64,000 bases of DNA. Source: Pseudomonadota bacterium (GTDB taxonomy: Bacteria > Pseudomonadota > Gammaproteobacteria > Burkholderiales > Thiobacillaceae). Positions 28,340 to 37,637 of the stretch are shown in pieces. The notes under the pieces are model-generated. The model was not told the DNA's origin. It worked only from the letters and a program-made list of their open reading frames with translations, and did no database searches. A program made the translations under genes and the position numbers. The DNA is taken from NCBI GenBank assembly GCA_021848725.1, contig JAJZTS010000003.1:1-64000 (forward strand), read 5' to 3'. Numbering within the stretch: the stretch's first letter is position 1; each line of letters opens with the position of its first letter.

Positions 28340-30139
28340 ATGATGAAGTCAATTCTATTGCGGGGCGCCCTGCTTGTCCTACTAATATCGTCGGCTTGGC
28401 AACCGCTGCCAGTGGGTGCGGCATCGCGCCTGGCTGGCAACGTCTCGCCTTATCTGGCCATGCATGCCGGCGACCCGGTCGAGTGGCACGAATGGGGGGC
28501 GGCGGCGTTGGCCGAGGCCCGGCGGCAAGACCGCCTGCTCTTGGTCTCGGTCGGTTATTTTGCCTGCCATTGGTGTCATGTCATGCAGCGCGAAAGTTAC
28601 CGGGATGCTGAGGTGGCGCGTTTGCTCAATGCGCAATTTGTCCCGGTAAAAGTAGACAAGGAACTCAACGCGGCACTGGATGCCACGTTGCAGGACTTTT
28701 CCGAGCGTACTCGCGGCCGTGCGGGTTGGCCGCTGAACGTATTCGTCACCCCCGACGGTTACCCCTTATTTGCCATGCAATACGCATCGCGCGACGAATT
28801 TCTGCGTATTGCCGGTGTCTTGGCCGAGCGTTGGCGCAAGGACAGGGCGCGGCTCCAAGCGGCGGCGCGTGCCGCTGCGGTGTCGTCCCCCGAGCCCCTG
28901 TTGCCGGGCGATTTGCGCGCGGCCTATCTCAGCCGGGCGTTCGAAGAGGCCGACTGGTTGCGCGGTGGTTTTGGCGCTGTCGCCAAATTCCCGCAGGCGC
29001 CGCAATTGGTGGCCTTGCTCGAACTGCAGGCGGAGAGTCCCGATGCCAAGTTGGCCGAGTTTTTGCGTCTGACGCTCGATCGTATGGCCGAACGCGGCCT
29101 GCAAGACCATGTGTTCGGTGGTTTTTTCCGCTACACGGTGGACCCCGATTGGCTGCAACCGCATTTCGAGAAAATGCTTTACGACAATGCACAGTTGGCG
29201 CTGATCTATGGCCGGGCGGCGCGGATATTGGGCGACGAGCGCTATGCCCGAGTGGCCCGGCAAACGTTGGACTTCGTCTTGGCGCGCATGGCCTCGGGCG
29301 GGGCTTATGTCGCCAGTTTGTCCGCAATCGATGCGGCCGGCGTGGAAGGGGCGAGTTATCTATGGCCGGCCCAGCCGTTGCAGGCCGTGCTCACCGAGCA
29401 GGAGTGGCAAGCGGTACGCTCGCTATGGGCGCTCGATTCGCCGGCGCATTTTGCGGCCGGTTTTTTGCCCGCGCCGCAGCGCGAGGCATCGGCTGCCGAG
29501 CTGGCTTTGCAACAGTCCGCCTGGCGCAAGCTGGCGTCGGCGCGCGCCGAGGCTCAGGTGCCGCGCGACGAGAAGGTGGTGTCCGGCTGGAACGGCTTGT
29601 TGTTGGCGGCCTTGGCGGAGTCGGCGGCTGCCCCTCAGGGGCCGCATGCCGCCGCCGCCGAGCAGTTGTACCGCTTTATTCACGAGCGGTTGTGGACCGG
29701 CCAAGCCTTGCGCAAGGGCATGGCGGGTGGCAAGGCGCTGTCGGGCGCCGAATTGGAAGACTATGCCTATGCGGCCTTCGGGGTATGGCGTTATGCCACG
29801 GTCAGGGGGGGCGAGGCGGCGCGCCGCTTCGCCATCCAACTGCAACGCGCCGCATGGCAGCGTTTCTACAAGCGCGGCGTCTTTCAGTTGGAGGAGCAGC
29901 GTTTGCTGGCTACGGCGTCCGATGCCTGGGAAGACGGTTATCTACCGGCACCGGCGCCCCTGTTGGTGGAATTGGGCTTACAGTCGGGGAACGCCGAATT
30001 GGCGGCCAAGGCGGCGAAGGCCTTAGCCCGTGCGCGGAAAACGGTCGGCGGCGACCCGTTTTGGCGGTCCGGCTTGGTTCGCTTGGCTATTCCTGCTCGG
30101 CCCGGCGCATCAGCGGGCGTTTCTCGATCTGGGCATTGA
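28340..30139 (+). CDS. Exported thioredoxin-domain protein (DUF255/YyaL-like)
   Basis: 599 aa. Signal peptide about 1-26. A thioredoxin-like DUF255 domain follows (about 30-180), with SVGYFACHWCHVMQRESY holding the CxxC motif, then WPLNVFVTPDGYPLF. The rest resembles the alpha/alpha barrel of the YyaL/SSP411 family (HFEKMLYDNAQLALIY, VVSGWNGLLLAALAE). Family function is unclear; a redox or glycan-processing role has been guessed. Its last 53 bases overlap the convergent protease gene. Confidence 0.88.
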   Translation: MMKSILLRGALLVLLISSAWQPLPVGAASRLAGNVSPYLAMHAGDPVEWHEWGAAALAEARRQDRLLLVSVGYFACHWCHVMQRESYRDAEVARLLNAQFVPVKVDKELNAALDATLQDFSERTRGRAGWPLNVFVTPDGYPLFAMQYASRDEFLRIAGVLAERWRKDRARLQAAARAAAVSSPEPLLPGDLRAAYLSRAFEEADWLRGGFGAVAKFPQAPQLVALLELQAESPDAKLAEFLRLTLDRMAERGLQDHVFGGFFRYTVDPDWLQPHFEKMLYDNAQLALIYGRAARILGDERYARVARQTLDFVLARMASGGAYVASLSAIDAAGVEGASYLWPAQPLQAVLTEQEWQAVRSLWALDSPAHFAAGFLPAPQREASAAELALQQSAWRKLASARAEAQVPRDEKVVSGWNGLLLAALAESAAAPQGPHAAAAEQLYRFIHERLWTGQALRKGMAGGKALSGAELEDYAYAAFGVWRYATVRGGEAARRFAIQLQRAAWQRFYKRGVFQLEEQRLLATASDAWEDGYLPAPAPLLVELGLQSGNAELAAKAAKALARARKTVGGDPFWRSGLVRLAIPARPGASAGVSRSGH

Positions 30140-31244
30140 TTTGTAAGGTTTTTTGTTGGCGCGCGAGATCGAGCTGGGCGGTCTGGCCGGGCGACAGGGC
30201 GGCAATCAGGCCGAGCAGCGAGGCGGAGTCGCCGACGGTCTTGCCGTTGACCTTCAATAGCACGTCGCCGGGCCGGATGCCGGCCCGATAGGCTGGCCCG
30301 CTGCGCAATACGCCGGCAATCAGCACGCCGTCGGTGCTGCTCAAACCAAGGGAATCGGCCACCTCGGGCGTGACGTCTTGCACTTCGATGCCGATCCAGC
30401 CGCGGGTGACCCCACCTTTGGTGATGATCTGTTCCATGACTTGCCGGGCAATGGACACCGGGATTGCGAAGCCGATGCCCATATTGCCGCCCGAGCGGGA
30501 ATAGATGGCGCTATTGATGCCGACCAGGTTGCCGGCGCTATCGATCAGCGCCCCGCCGGAGTTGCCTGGGTTGATCGCCGCGTCGGTTTGGATGAAGTTT
30601 TCGAAGGTGTTGATGCCAAGGTGGCTGCGGCCCAGGGCCGAGACGATGCCCATGGTCACGCCTTGGCCGACGCCGAAGGGGTTGCCGATGGCCAGGACCA
30701 CATCGCCGACATGGAGGCTGTCGGGCTTGGCGAAGCTGATCGCGGCCAGGCCATGCTGGTCGATCTTGAGCACGGCCAGATCGGTATCCGGGTCGGTGCC
30801 GACGATTCTGGCCGCCAGGCTGTGGCCATCGGGCAGTGCAACCTGGATTTCGTCGGCCGCTTCGACCACATGATGGTTGGTCAGGATGTAGCCCTGGTCG
30901 CTGACGACGACGCCGGAGCCGAGGTTGGTCACGCGCTGTGCCTGGGTTTCCGGCCGGAAACCGAAAAAACGCTGGAATAGCGGGTCATCCATGAGCGGGG
31001 AGTGGGGGGCCCGGACTTGCTTGCTGGTAAAAATATTGACCACCGAGGGCAGGGCGCGCTTGGCTGCATCGGCATAGCTGCTGGGGCCGGGTTGCGTTTG
31101 GCCGATCTGGGTGACTTCGCGTACGCTGATGCTCGATCCGGTCGGCAGCAGGCCGGGGAACAGCCAGCCAAGTGCGGCTACGGCAGCCAGCACAAGGACG
31201 ATGGCCGCGACGATCTGCGAGAAGACCAGCCAATGTTTATGCAT
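30087..31244 (-). CDS. DegS-like serine protease (trypsin fold plus one PDZ)
   Basis: 385 aa. A single N-terminal membrane anchor (about 8-30) is followed by a trypsin-like domain with the triad H125 (TNHHVVEAA), D155 (DTDLAVLKID) and S229 (NPGNSGGAL). One PDZ domain (about 275-375) contains GLSSTDGVLIAGVLRSGPAYRAGI. One PDZ and an anchor favour DegS (regulated cleavage of an anti-sigma factor) over DegP/DegQ, but substrate is unproven. It is divergent from petABC, an arrangement common in betaproteobacteria. Confidence 0.92.
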   Translation of the reverse strand: MHKHWLVFSQIVAAIVLVLAAVAALGWLFPGLLPTGSSISVREVTQIGQTQPGPSSYADAAKRALPSVVNIFTSKQVRAPHSPLMDDPLFQRFFGFRPETQAQRVTNLGSGVVVSDQGYILTNHHVVEAADEIQVALPDGHSLAARIVGTDPDTDLAVLKIDQHGLAAISFAKPDSLHVGDVVLAIGNPFGVGQGVTMGIVSALGRSHLGINTFENFIQTDAAINPGNSGGALIDSAGNLVGINSAIYSRSGGNMGIGFAIPVSIARQVMEQIITKGGVTRGWIGIEVQDVTPEVADSLGLSSTDGVLIAGVLRSGPAYRAGIRPGDVLLKVNGKTVGDSASLLGLIAALSPGQTAQLDLARQQKTLQINAQIEKRPLMRRAEQE

Positions 31245-31440
31245 GATATCTGTCTGGATGGGGGTGCACGATTGTACTCCAAGCAGATTTCGACTCTGTC
31301 TAGGGGGATTAAATTCGTACTAGGTTTCCTGTACAATCTCGCGGTTTGCAAGTCCGAGGATTGGCTGTGCTCGATCGGCCATCGTTGCTGCAACACGAAT
31401 TCGGGACCACCCGCTGAATCTCTGGTAGGAACAAAAAAGT

Positions 31441-32034
31441 ATGAGCGACATGAATGTGGATAAGTCCAAGCGCCGCTTTCTGATAGTGGCGAGTTCGGCC
31501 GTCGGCGGTGTGGCGGCCGCGGGCACGGTGATTCCCTTCGTTGCCAGCATGCTGCCTTCGGCGCGTGCCTTGGCGGCAGGTGCCCCGGTCGAGGTCGATC
31601 TGTCCAAGGTCGAGCCCGGCATGCAATTGACTGTCGAGTGGCGCGGCAAACCGGTCTGGATCGTGAACCGCACCAAGGAAATGCTGGATCTGCTGGGCAA
31701 GCACGACGATAGATTGGTCGATCCGGCCTCAGACAGCACCTCTCAGCAGCCCGAGTACTGCAAGAACCCCACGCGCTCGATCAAGCCCCAATACCTGATC
31801 GCCGTCGGCATTTGTACCCACCTGGGCTGCTCACCGACTTATCGCAAGGAAATCGGCGCGGCCGACCTGGGTGCCGATTGGCCGGGCGGCTTCTTCTGTC
31901 CCTGCCACGGTTCCCGCTTCGATTTGGCGGCTCGTGTGTTCAACGGTTCGCCGGCGCCGACCAATTTGGTCATCCCGCCGCATAAGTATCTGAGCGAGAC
32001 CAAAGTCCTGATCGGCGAAGACGCCAAGGCCTAA
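31441..32034 (+). CDS. petA: Cytochrome bc1 Rieske iron-sulfur subunit
   Basis: 197 aa. The N-terminus has a twin-arginine-like start (KSKRRFLIVASSAVGG) and a single membrane helix (about 12-40). The [2Fe-2S] cluster is bound by CTHLGC and CPCHG (Cys and His ligands plus the disulfide cysteines). It carries electrons from quinol at the Qo site to cytochrome c1. First gene of petABC: 19 bp to petB. A possible -10 (TACAAT, about 31332) lies in the 196-bp gap to the divergent protease gene. Confidence 0.97.
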   Translation: MSDMNVDKSKRRFLIVASSAVGGVAAAGTVIPFVASMLPSARALAAGAPVEVDLSKVEPGMQLTVEWRGKPVWIVNRTKEMLDLLGKHDDRLVDPASDSTSQQPEYCKNPTRSIKPQYLIAVGICTHLGCSPTYRKEIGAADLGADWPGGFFCPCHGSRFDLAARVFNGSPAPTNLVIPPHKYLSETKVLIGEDAKA

Positions 32035-32053
32035 TTCAAAGGGGAATTGAACG

Positions 32054-33283
32054 ATGGATAAGTTGTTAGCCTGGGTGGATGCGCGTTTTCCGCTGACCGC
32101 CACCTATAAGGCCCACCTCTCCGAGTACTTCGCGCCGAAGAACTTCAACTTCTGGTATTACTTCGGCTCGCTTGCGCTGCTGGTCCTGGTCATTCAGATC
32201 CTGAGCGGCATCTTCCTGACCATGCATTACAAGCCGGACGCCGAACTGGCATTCTCCTCGGTCGAGTACATCATGCGCGATGTGCCCTGGGGCTGGCTGA
32301 TTCGCTACATCCATTCCACCGGCGCTTCCGCCTTCTTCCTGGTGGTCTATCTGCATATGTATCGCGGCCTGATCTACGGTTCGTATCGCGGGCCGCGTGA
32401 GCTGATCTGGATCTTCGGCGTGCTGATCTATCTGGTGCTGATGGGCGAGGCCTTCTTCGGCTACCTGCTTCCCTGGGGCCAGATGTCCTACTGGGGTGCC
32501 CAGGTGATCGTGAACTTGTTCAGCTCCGTGCCGTTCATCGGCGAGGACCTGTCGGTCTGGATTCGCGGCGACTTCGTCGTGTCTGATGCGACCCTGAACC
32601 GCTTCTTCGCCTTCCACGTCATCGCCTTCCCGCTGGTGCTGCTGGGCCTGGTCGCGGTGCATCTGGTTGCCCTGCATGAGGTCGGTTCCAACAACCCGGA
32701 CGGCGTCGAGATCAAGCAGAACAAGGATCCGGTGACCCACATCCCGGTCGATGGCATCCCGTTCCACCCATATTACACGGTGAAGGACATCCTGGGCGTG
32801 GTGGTCTTCCTGATCGTGTTCTCGGCCATCGTGTTCTTCGCGCCGGAGATGGGCGGCTACTTCCTCGAGGCCAATAACTTCATCCCGGCCGACCCGCTGA
32901 AGACCCCGCCCCATATCGCGCCGGTTTGGTACTTCACGCCTTACTATGCGGTGTTGCGCGCCATCCCGCCGATGTTCGGTTCGCAGTTCCCGGGTGTCGC
33001 CGCCATGGGTGTCGCCGTGCTGATCTTCTTCGCGCTGCCTTGGCTGGACAAGAGCCCGGTCAAGTCGATCCGCTATCGCGGCCCCAAGTTCAAGATCGCG
33101 CTGGCGCTGTTTATCGTCGCCTTCATCGGTCTGGGCTGGCTCGGCATTCAGCCGGTGACGCCGCTCTATACTTGGATGGCGCGTATCCTGACCGCGGTCT
33201 ATTTCGGCTTCTTCTTCCTGATGCCGTGGTACACCAAGAACGACACGCACAAACCCGAACCGCAAAGGGTGACCGACAAATGA
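32054..33283 (+). CDS. petB: Cytochrome b of the bc1 complex
   Basis: 409 aa, about eight membrane helices. Haem b ligands are the His pairs in IHSTGASAFFLVVYLHMYRG and FAFHVIAFPLVLLGLVAVHLVALHE. The Qo-site motif reads PVWY (APVWYFTPYY) in place of PEWY, a variant seen in other beta- and gammaproteobacteria. The protein moves electrons from quinol at Qo to Qi. Its stop overlaps the petC start by 4 bp. Confidence 0.97.
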   Translation: MDKLLAWVDARFPLTATYKAHLSEYFAPKNFNFWYYFGSLALLVLVIQILSGIFLTMHYKPDAELAFSSVEYIMRDVPWGWLIRYIHSTGASAFFLVVYLHMYRGLIYGSYRGPRELIWIFGVLIYLVLMGEAFFGYLLPWGQMSYWGAQVIVNLFSSVPFIGEDLSVWIRGDFVVSDATLNRFFAFHVIAFPLVLLGLVAVHLVALHEVGSNNPDGVEIKQNKDPVTHIPVDGIPFHPYYTVKDILGVVVFLIVFSAIVFFAPEMGGYFLEANNFIPADPLKTPPHIAPVWYFTPYYAVLRAIPPMFGSQFPGVAAMGVAVLIFFALPWLDKSPVKSIRYRGPKFKIALALFIVAFIGLGWLGIQPVTPLYTWMARILTAVYFGFFFLMPWYTKNDTHKPEPQRVTDK

Positions 33284-34029
33284 AAAAAATGAGCTTTGCT
33301 AAAGGCCTGTTGCAGGCCCTGTTGTTGCTGCCGCTGGCAGCCATGGCGTCCGAGGCTGAGGTGCACCTGGATCGCGCTCCGGTCAACTTCCAGGACAATG
33401 AATCGCTACAACGCGGTGCCGCGGTGTTCGTGAACTACTGCTTGTCCTGCCATTCCGCCTCGGCCATGCGCTATTCGCGTATGACCGATATCGGCCTGAC
33501 CGAGCCGCAGATCAAGGACAATCTGCTCTACGCCACCGATAAGCCGGGCAACACCATGACCATCGCCATGAACAAGAAAGAGGCGAAGGTTTGGTTTGGG
33601 GCCGCGCCGCCGGATCTGTCGGTCATTACCCGTTCGCGCGGTGCCGACTGGGTCTATACCTACCTGCGCAGCTTCTACCGTGACGATTCGCGTCCGACCG
33701 GCTGGAACAACACCGTGTTCGACAAGGTCGGTATGCCTCACGTGTTGCACGAGCTGCAGGGCCAGATGGTGCCAGTCTATAAGACCGAGACCGACCATGA
33801 AGGCAAGACCCATCGGGTGATCGAGCGTTTGGAACTGGCCCAGCCGGGCAAGATGACCCTGGCCGAATACGACGGTCTGGTTGCCGATCTGGTCAACTAT
33901 ATGACCTGGATGGGCGAGCCCGCGAAGAGCAAGCGCGAGCATGTCGGTATTGCCGTGCTGCTGTTCCTGGGCATTTTCTTTGTCGTTGCCTTCTATCTGA
34001 AGAAGGAATTCTGGAAGGATGTGCACTAA
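33280..34029 (+). CDS. petC: Cytochrome c1 of the bc1 complex
   Basis: 249 aa from the ATG overlapping the petB stop (ATGA). A signal peptide (about 1-22) is followed by the haem c site CLSCHSASAMRYSRM, and a C-terminal anchor (HVGIAVLLFLGIFFVVAFYL) ends in a short basic tail. The sixth ligand should be the Met in a later segment. It completes the bc1 operon; electrons pass to a soluble c-type cytochrome. Confidence 0.96.
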   Translation: MKKMSFAKGLLQALLLLPLAAMASEAEVHLDRAPVNFQDNESLQRGAAVFVNYCLSCHSASAMRYSRMTDIGLTEPQIKDNLLYATDKPGNTMTIAMNKKEAKVWFGAAPPDLSVITRSRGADWVYTYLRSFYRDDSRPTGWNNTVFDKVGMPHVLHELQGQMVPVYKTETDHEGKTHRVIERLELAQPGKMTLAEYDGLVADLVNYMTWMGEPAKSKREHVGIAVLLFLGIFFVVAFYLKKEFWKDVH

Positions 34030-34040
34030 TTTATTAGTGC
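34023..34040. other. Hairpin at the end of petC
   Basis: GCACTAAT / ATTAGTGC, an 8-bp perfect stem with a TT loop, spans the petC stop. No T-tract follows, so it may stabilise the petABC message or attenuate reading into sspA. This is inferred from sequence only. Confidence 0.4.
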
Positions 34041-34052
34041 GGATTAACGCTT

Positions 34053-34652
34053 ATGATGATTCTTTACTCTGGAACGTCCTGCCCGTTTAGCCATCGCTGC
34101 CGCATCGTGCTGCACGAGAAGGGCATGGACTTCGAGATCCGCGATGTGGATTTGCACGAGAAGCCGTCCGAGATCGCGGTGATGAATCCATACGGCCGGG
34201 TGCCTGTCCTGGTCGAGCGTGATTTGGTCTTGTACGAGTCGAATATCATCAACGAGTACATCGACGAGCGTTTTCCGCATCCGCAGCTCATGCCGGCCGA
34301 TCCGGTCATGCGGGCACGGGCGCGCTTGTTCCTGTTCAATTTCGAGCAGGACCTGTTCACTCATGTCAACGTGCTCGAACACGGCAACCCGAAATCGGCC
34401 GAGAAATCGCGTCAGATCATTCGCGACAACTTGAGCCAGATCGCACCGATCTTCACCAAGCAAAAACACATGCTGGGCGAAGAGTATTCGATGCTCGACG
34501 TCGCGATCGCCCCTTTGTTGTGGCGGCTGGACCACTACGATATCAAGCTGCCCAAGCAAGCGGCGCCGCTGCTGAAATATGCCGAGCGCATCTTCAGTCG
34601 TCCGGCCTTTATCGAAGCGTTGACGCCTGTCGAAAAAGCCATGCGCAAGTGA
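34053..34652 (+). CDS. sspA: Stringent starvation protein A
   Basis: 199 aa. Glutathione-S-transferase fold without catalytic signature: N-terminal thioredoxin-like part (LYSGTSCPFSHRCRIVLHEKGMDF), then helical C-domain. RNA-polymerase-associated in enterobacteria, affecting transcription in stationary phase. The position directly after petABC is typical of betaproteobacteria. Its stop overlaps the sspB start (GTGA). Confidence 0.95.
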   Translation: MMILYSGTSCPFSHRCRIVLHEKGMDFEIRDVDLHEKPSEIAVMNPYGRVPVLVERDLVLYESNIINEYIDERFPHPQLMPADPVMRARARLFLFNFEQDLFTHVNVLEHGNPKSAEKSRQIIRDNLSQIAPIFTKQKHMLGEEYSMLDVAIAPLLWRLDHYDIKLPKQAAPLLKYAERIFSRPAFIEALTPVEKAMRK

Positions 34653-35080
34653 ACGCACTGCCGCAACAGCCCTATTTCCTGCGTGCCCTGTACGAATGGT
34701 GTGTCGATAGCGGTTACACGCCGCATATCACCGTGCGGGTCGACGGCAGCACTCGGGTGCCTGCGGCTTATGTGCAAGACGGTCAGATTGTCTTAAATAT
34801 CGGGCCGAATGCCGTGCGCAATTTGCTGATCGACAATGTCTGGGTCAGCTTCTCAGCCCGTTTCGGCGGCGTGTCCCAGGAAATTCAAGTTCCGATCGCC
34901 AATGTCGTCGCGATCTATGCCCGTGAAACTGGAGAAGGCATGGCCTTCGGTGGCACCGAGGAGGCCATGGCCGATACGTCCGCCGCATCGGCCAGCCCCG
35001 CCGATGACACGGCCCAGCCGCATCTCACCCCTACTCCCCAATCGCCCAAAGGTCGTAGCCATCTGCGCTTGGTCAAGTAG
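34649..35080 (+). CDS. sspB: Stringent starvation protein B, ClpXP adaptor
   Basis: 143 aa from a GTG overlapping the sspA stop. SspB domain from about 5 to 110 (PYFLRALYEWCVDSGYTPHI, VSFSARFGGVSQEIQVPI). A flexible Ala/Pro-rich linker follows, and the C-terminus ends in HLRLVK, the conserved ClpX-docking motif. It delivers ssrA-tagged proteins to ClpXP. The linker-tail arrangement is intact, so a functional adaptor is expected. Confidence 0.94.
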   Translation: MNALPQQPYFLRALYEWCVDSGYTPHITVRVDGSTRVPAAYVQDGQIVLNIGPNAVRNLLIDNVWVSFSARFGGVSQEIQVPIANVVAIYARETGEGMAFGGTEEAMADTSAASASPADDTAQPHLTPTPQSPKGRSHLRLVK

Positions 35081-35176
35081 GCGAGGGCTATCCGTTCAGC
35101 TTTCGGCGGCTGCGTTCTACCATTTGCTAGTATTCAAGCAGCGCGCGTTTAAAAGGCCTCGTTTGCCCAGCGAACA

Positions 35177-37054
35177 ATGACAATTTCAACTGGCCAATCG
35201 ATCGATGCCATCCGCAAAGACGGATCGCAGAATAGGCTCTTACTGGCCGATTCGTTATTGATCCTAGCGCTCACTCTGGCTGCATTGGCAGCCTTGCTCA
35301 GCTTCCGGCAAGATCTCGAAGACATCGCGCACACGCACACTCGCCACATCGAGTTGGTTACTCGAATGCATGATACGGCCTTGCTGCGGACGACGTTGCT
35401 GAGCGAACTCGTCGAGTTGGACGACCCGTTCGCGGCGGATGAACGGATGCTGGCGCATAATCAGGCCGCAACGGATTTCTACACGGCGCGTCAGGAATTG
35501 TCTGCCGAGAACTTGGCACCGACCGAGCGTGCCCTGTTGGACGAGGCGACCGAACTGACGATGCAGCTTTATCCTTTTCAAGAAGCCATCAAAGAATTGG
35601 CTCTACGGGGCGACAAGGGGCGTGCGGCGCGTTTGCTGGCGGTACAGGCTGTACCCAGGCAACGGGTGTTGCTGGACCGGCTGGAACGGATCGCAGACTA
35701 CAACCGTGCAGAAATCGACCATGCGGCCGAGAAGATGCGTAATCGCTTGGCTTATTACGTGCTCTTCATTTGCCTGGCCGGCGTGTTGGCTTGGGCCGTC
35801 TTGTTTGCTGCCAAGTATCGTGTACAACGCACGCAAGCCCGGCTGTTGGACGATTTGTCGCGTTCTGCGGAAGAGCGGGAAACCCTGTTGCACAGTTTGG
35901 AATACCAGAAATTCGCGCTCGACGAGCATGCCATTGTCAGTATTGCCGACCCCGGCGGCATGATCACCTATGCCAACAAGAAATTTTGCGAGATATCGGG
36001 CTACAGCGAAGAGGAATTGCTCGGTCGGTCACATAACATTCTCAATTCCGGTTACCACAGTACCGAGTTCTTTCGCGAACTGTGGCGGACCATCAGCAGC
36101 GGCCGCGTTTGGCATGGTGTGATCCGCAATCGGCGCAAGGATGGTAGTTTTTATTGGGTGACGACGAGTATCGTGCCCTTCCTGGACAAGACAGGAAGGC
36201 CGTATCAGTACGTCGGGGTGCGGACCGACATCACCCGGTTAAAAGAGACCGAATCCGACTTGGCACGGGCCAATACCGAGTTGATGCTGACAACGCGCGA
36301 TGCCATCCAGGCCCGCGAGGCCGCGCAACATGCCAACGCGGCGAAATCCGAGTTCCTCAGCGTCATGTCGCACGAATTCCGTACCCCGATCAATGCCGTG
36401 ATGGGGTTCAGCGAGATCATGCTGGCCGAACATCCTGAGCCGGATTGGGAGTATGCGCAGGAGGCCCAGCTCATCCACAATGCCGGCCAATCCTTGTTGG
36501 CGATGGTCAGTAGCATTTTCGAGTACATCGAACTGGAGGATGCGGATTGGTCGACCAATGACGAGTCGTGTGACCTTGCCGCCCTGATGAACGAGGTGCA
36601 CGACGCCTATGAGGCCAAGGCCAGACACAAGGGCTTGCAACTCAAGATCGAGCCGGTGATCCATTGCGGCGAGGTGGCGGCCAATCCGAGCCGGTTGTTC
36701 GAAGTGATCAAGGTCCTCGTCTGCAATGCAATCGAGATTACCGAGTCGGGCGAGGTGAGCTTGAGTTGCCAGCCGCTCATGCGCGATGAGGGAGACGAAT
36801 CCAAGGCCTATTGGCAGGTCAGCGTACGCGACACAGGGCCGGGCGTGCCGGCAGGTTGCGAAGAATCGGTGTTCGAGGCCTTCCGGCAAGGCGCGGACAG
36901 CCTGACACGGATACATCAGGGCATCGGCCTCGGCTTGGCCATTGCCAAGCGCATCGTCGAGGCCTATGGCGGGCGAATTTGGTATGAGCCGGCGCCGGGT
37001 GGCGGCGCCTTGTTCCAATTTACGCTTCCGGCCCGGGGCGATGCGACGCCCTAA
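35177..37054 (+). CDS. Membrane PAS sensor histidine kinase
   Basis: 625 aa. Two membrane helices (about 18-40 and 190-210) bracket a helical periplasmic sensor. A PAS/PAC domain follows (about 240-355) with [22 protein letters not shown], closely matching PAS1 of the kinase at 9316-12021. HisKA with MSHEFRTPIN carries the phospho-acceptor His; the ATPase domain has VCNAIEIT, DTGPGVP and GIGLGLAIAK. There is no receiver, so a separate response regulator is needed, none adjacent. It ends 27 bp before tRNA-Thr. Confidence 0.92.
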   Translation: MTISTGQSIDAIRKDGSQNRLLLADSLLILALTLAALAALLSFRQDLEDIAHTHTRHIELVTRMHDTALLRTTLLSELVELDDPFAADERMLAHNQAATDFYTARQELSAENLAPTERALLDEATELTMQLYPFQEAIKELALRGDKGRAARLLAVQAVPRQRVLLDRLERIADYNRAEIDHAAEKMRNRLAYYVLFICLAGVLAWAVLFAAKYRVQRTQARLLDDLSRSAEERETLLHSLEYQKFALDEHAIVSIADPGGMITYANKKFCEISGYSEEELLGRSHNILNSGYHSTEFFRELWRTISSGRVWHGVIRNRRKDGSFYWVTTSIVPFLDKTGRPYQYVGVRTDITRLKETESDLARANTELMLTTRDAIQAREAAQHANAAKSEFLSVMSHEFRTPINAVMGFSEIMLAEHPEPDWEYAQEAQLIHNAGQSLLAMVSSIFEYIELEDADWSTNDESCDLAALMNEVHDAYEAKARHKGLQLKIEPVIHCGEVAANPSRLFEVIKVLVCNAIEITESGEVSLSCQPLMRDEGDESKAYWQVSVRDTGPGVPAGCEESVFEAFRQGADSLTRIHQGIGLGLAIAKRIVEAYGGRIWYEPAPGGGALFQFTLPARGDATP

Positions 37055-37065
37055 CAAAGGGCGGT

Positions 37066-37071
37066 TATAAT
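37066..37071 (+). promoter_or_regulatory. Candidate -10 box for tRNA-Thr
   Basis: TATAAT, a consensus -10, lies 10 bases before the tRNA. The sequence about 17 bases further upstream does not resemble TTGACA well, so promoter identity rests on the -10 and position. Confidence 0.5.
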
Positions 37072-37081
37072 CGGCGCCCAC

Positions 37082-37157
37082 GCCGGCATAGCTCAGTTGG
37101 TAGAGCAACCGCCTTGTAAGCGGTAGGTCGTCTGTTCGAGTCAGACTGCCGGCACCA
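37082..37157 (+). tRNA. tRNA-Thr(TGT)
   Basis: 76 nt including an encoded CCA. Acceptor stem GCCGGCA/TGCCGGC, D arm GCTCAGTTGGTAGAGC, anticodon stem ACCGC/GCGGT with loop CTTGTAA giving anticodon TGT (reads ACA), and T arm with TTCGAGT. The 3' part from 37111 is the left attachment core of the integrated element, and remains intact so the tRNA is functional. Confidence 0.95.
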
Positions 37158-37158
37158 A
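37111..37158 (+). repeat. attL core, 48-bp direct repeat
   Basis: Runs from the anticodon arm of tRNA-Thr to one base past CCA and is identical to 51990-52037. Integration at a tRNA 3' end restoring the gene is standard for tyrosine recombinases. Confidence 0.92.
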
Positions 37159-37206
37159 TATACACAGCAATACCAAGCATTTAATCGATAGTGCACACTA
37201 ACGCAG

Positions 37207-37230
37207 AGGCCCGATTTTGGGCCTTTTTTG
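37207..37230 (+). terminator. Rho-independent terminator after tRNA-Thr
   Basis: AGGCCC / GGGCCT (37207-37212 and 37219-37224) with loop GATTTT and a T-run directly after. Stops transcription of the tRNA before the element. It lies inside the element, so it was brought in with it. Confidence 0.8.
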
Positions 37231-37240
37231 TTCCCTTGGT

Positions 37241-37311
37241 GTCCCTCCAGTGTCCCGTAATATTGCCATGATGTATTTATGGTGCCATTCCGGCTGTCCC
37301 GGAAAAGTCCC
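37241..37311 (+). promoter_or_regulatory. Candidate integrase arm-binding sites, left end
   Basis: Two pairs of GTCCC: 37241 and 37252, then 37296 and 37307. Within each pair the spacing is exactly 11 bp, about one helical turn. A matching pair with the same spacing occurs at the right end (51901, 51912). Tyrosine recombinases bind such arm repeats outside the core; the assignment is inferred. Confidence 0.45.
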
Positions 37312-37637
37312 GTGGGGCAACGGCTTGCGACAGTTGACGGTGGCGCACATTTTTCATAATGTATCAATCGTATAGCCAAGTTGTCATGGCAATACGACTT
37401 CCAGGGCCACAGAACAATGTGGCAGCGCCCGGTGATGCCGGGGCCGGCGGGATAATGATCACGGTTCGATTACCCGGCGAGATGTCAAACGCATAAGCCA
37501 CCACAATTGAGCGTGTCGTCAAAAAACGATGGGTGGCGGGCTACGGGTACATTGATGAGCTACGACCCGTAACCACGAAGATATTAGGCGAACCAGGGCT
37601 CTCATGCGCGGCTTAATAGGTCGCGCGGAGAACTACT

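Larger units (their letters stand above)
37159..37637. other. Left-end intergenic region of the element
   Basis: 479 bases without a gene. It holds a terminator (37207-37230), two phased pairs of GTCCC (37241-37311) and, near 37548-37575, a short inverted pair TACGGGT / ACCCGTA that may be a hairpin. The rest shows nothing I can assign. Confidence 0.6.

Noticed and set aside
31313-31337. Full promoter for petABC
   Set aside because: TACAAT resembles a -10 but no -35 at proper spacing was found.
32066-33265. 399-codon antisense frame across petB
   Set aside because: Shadow of a highly expressed gene's codon bias; no start signal and His/Gln-rich translation.
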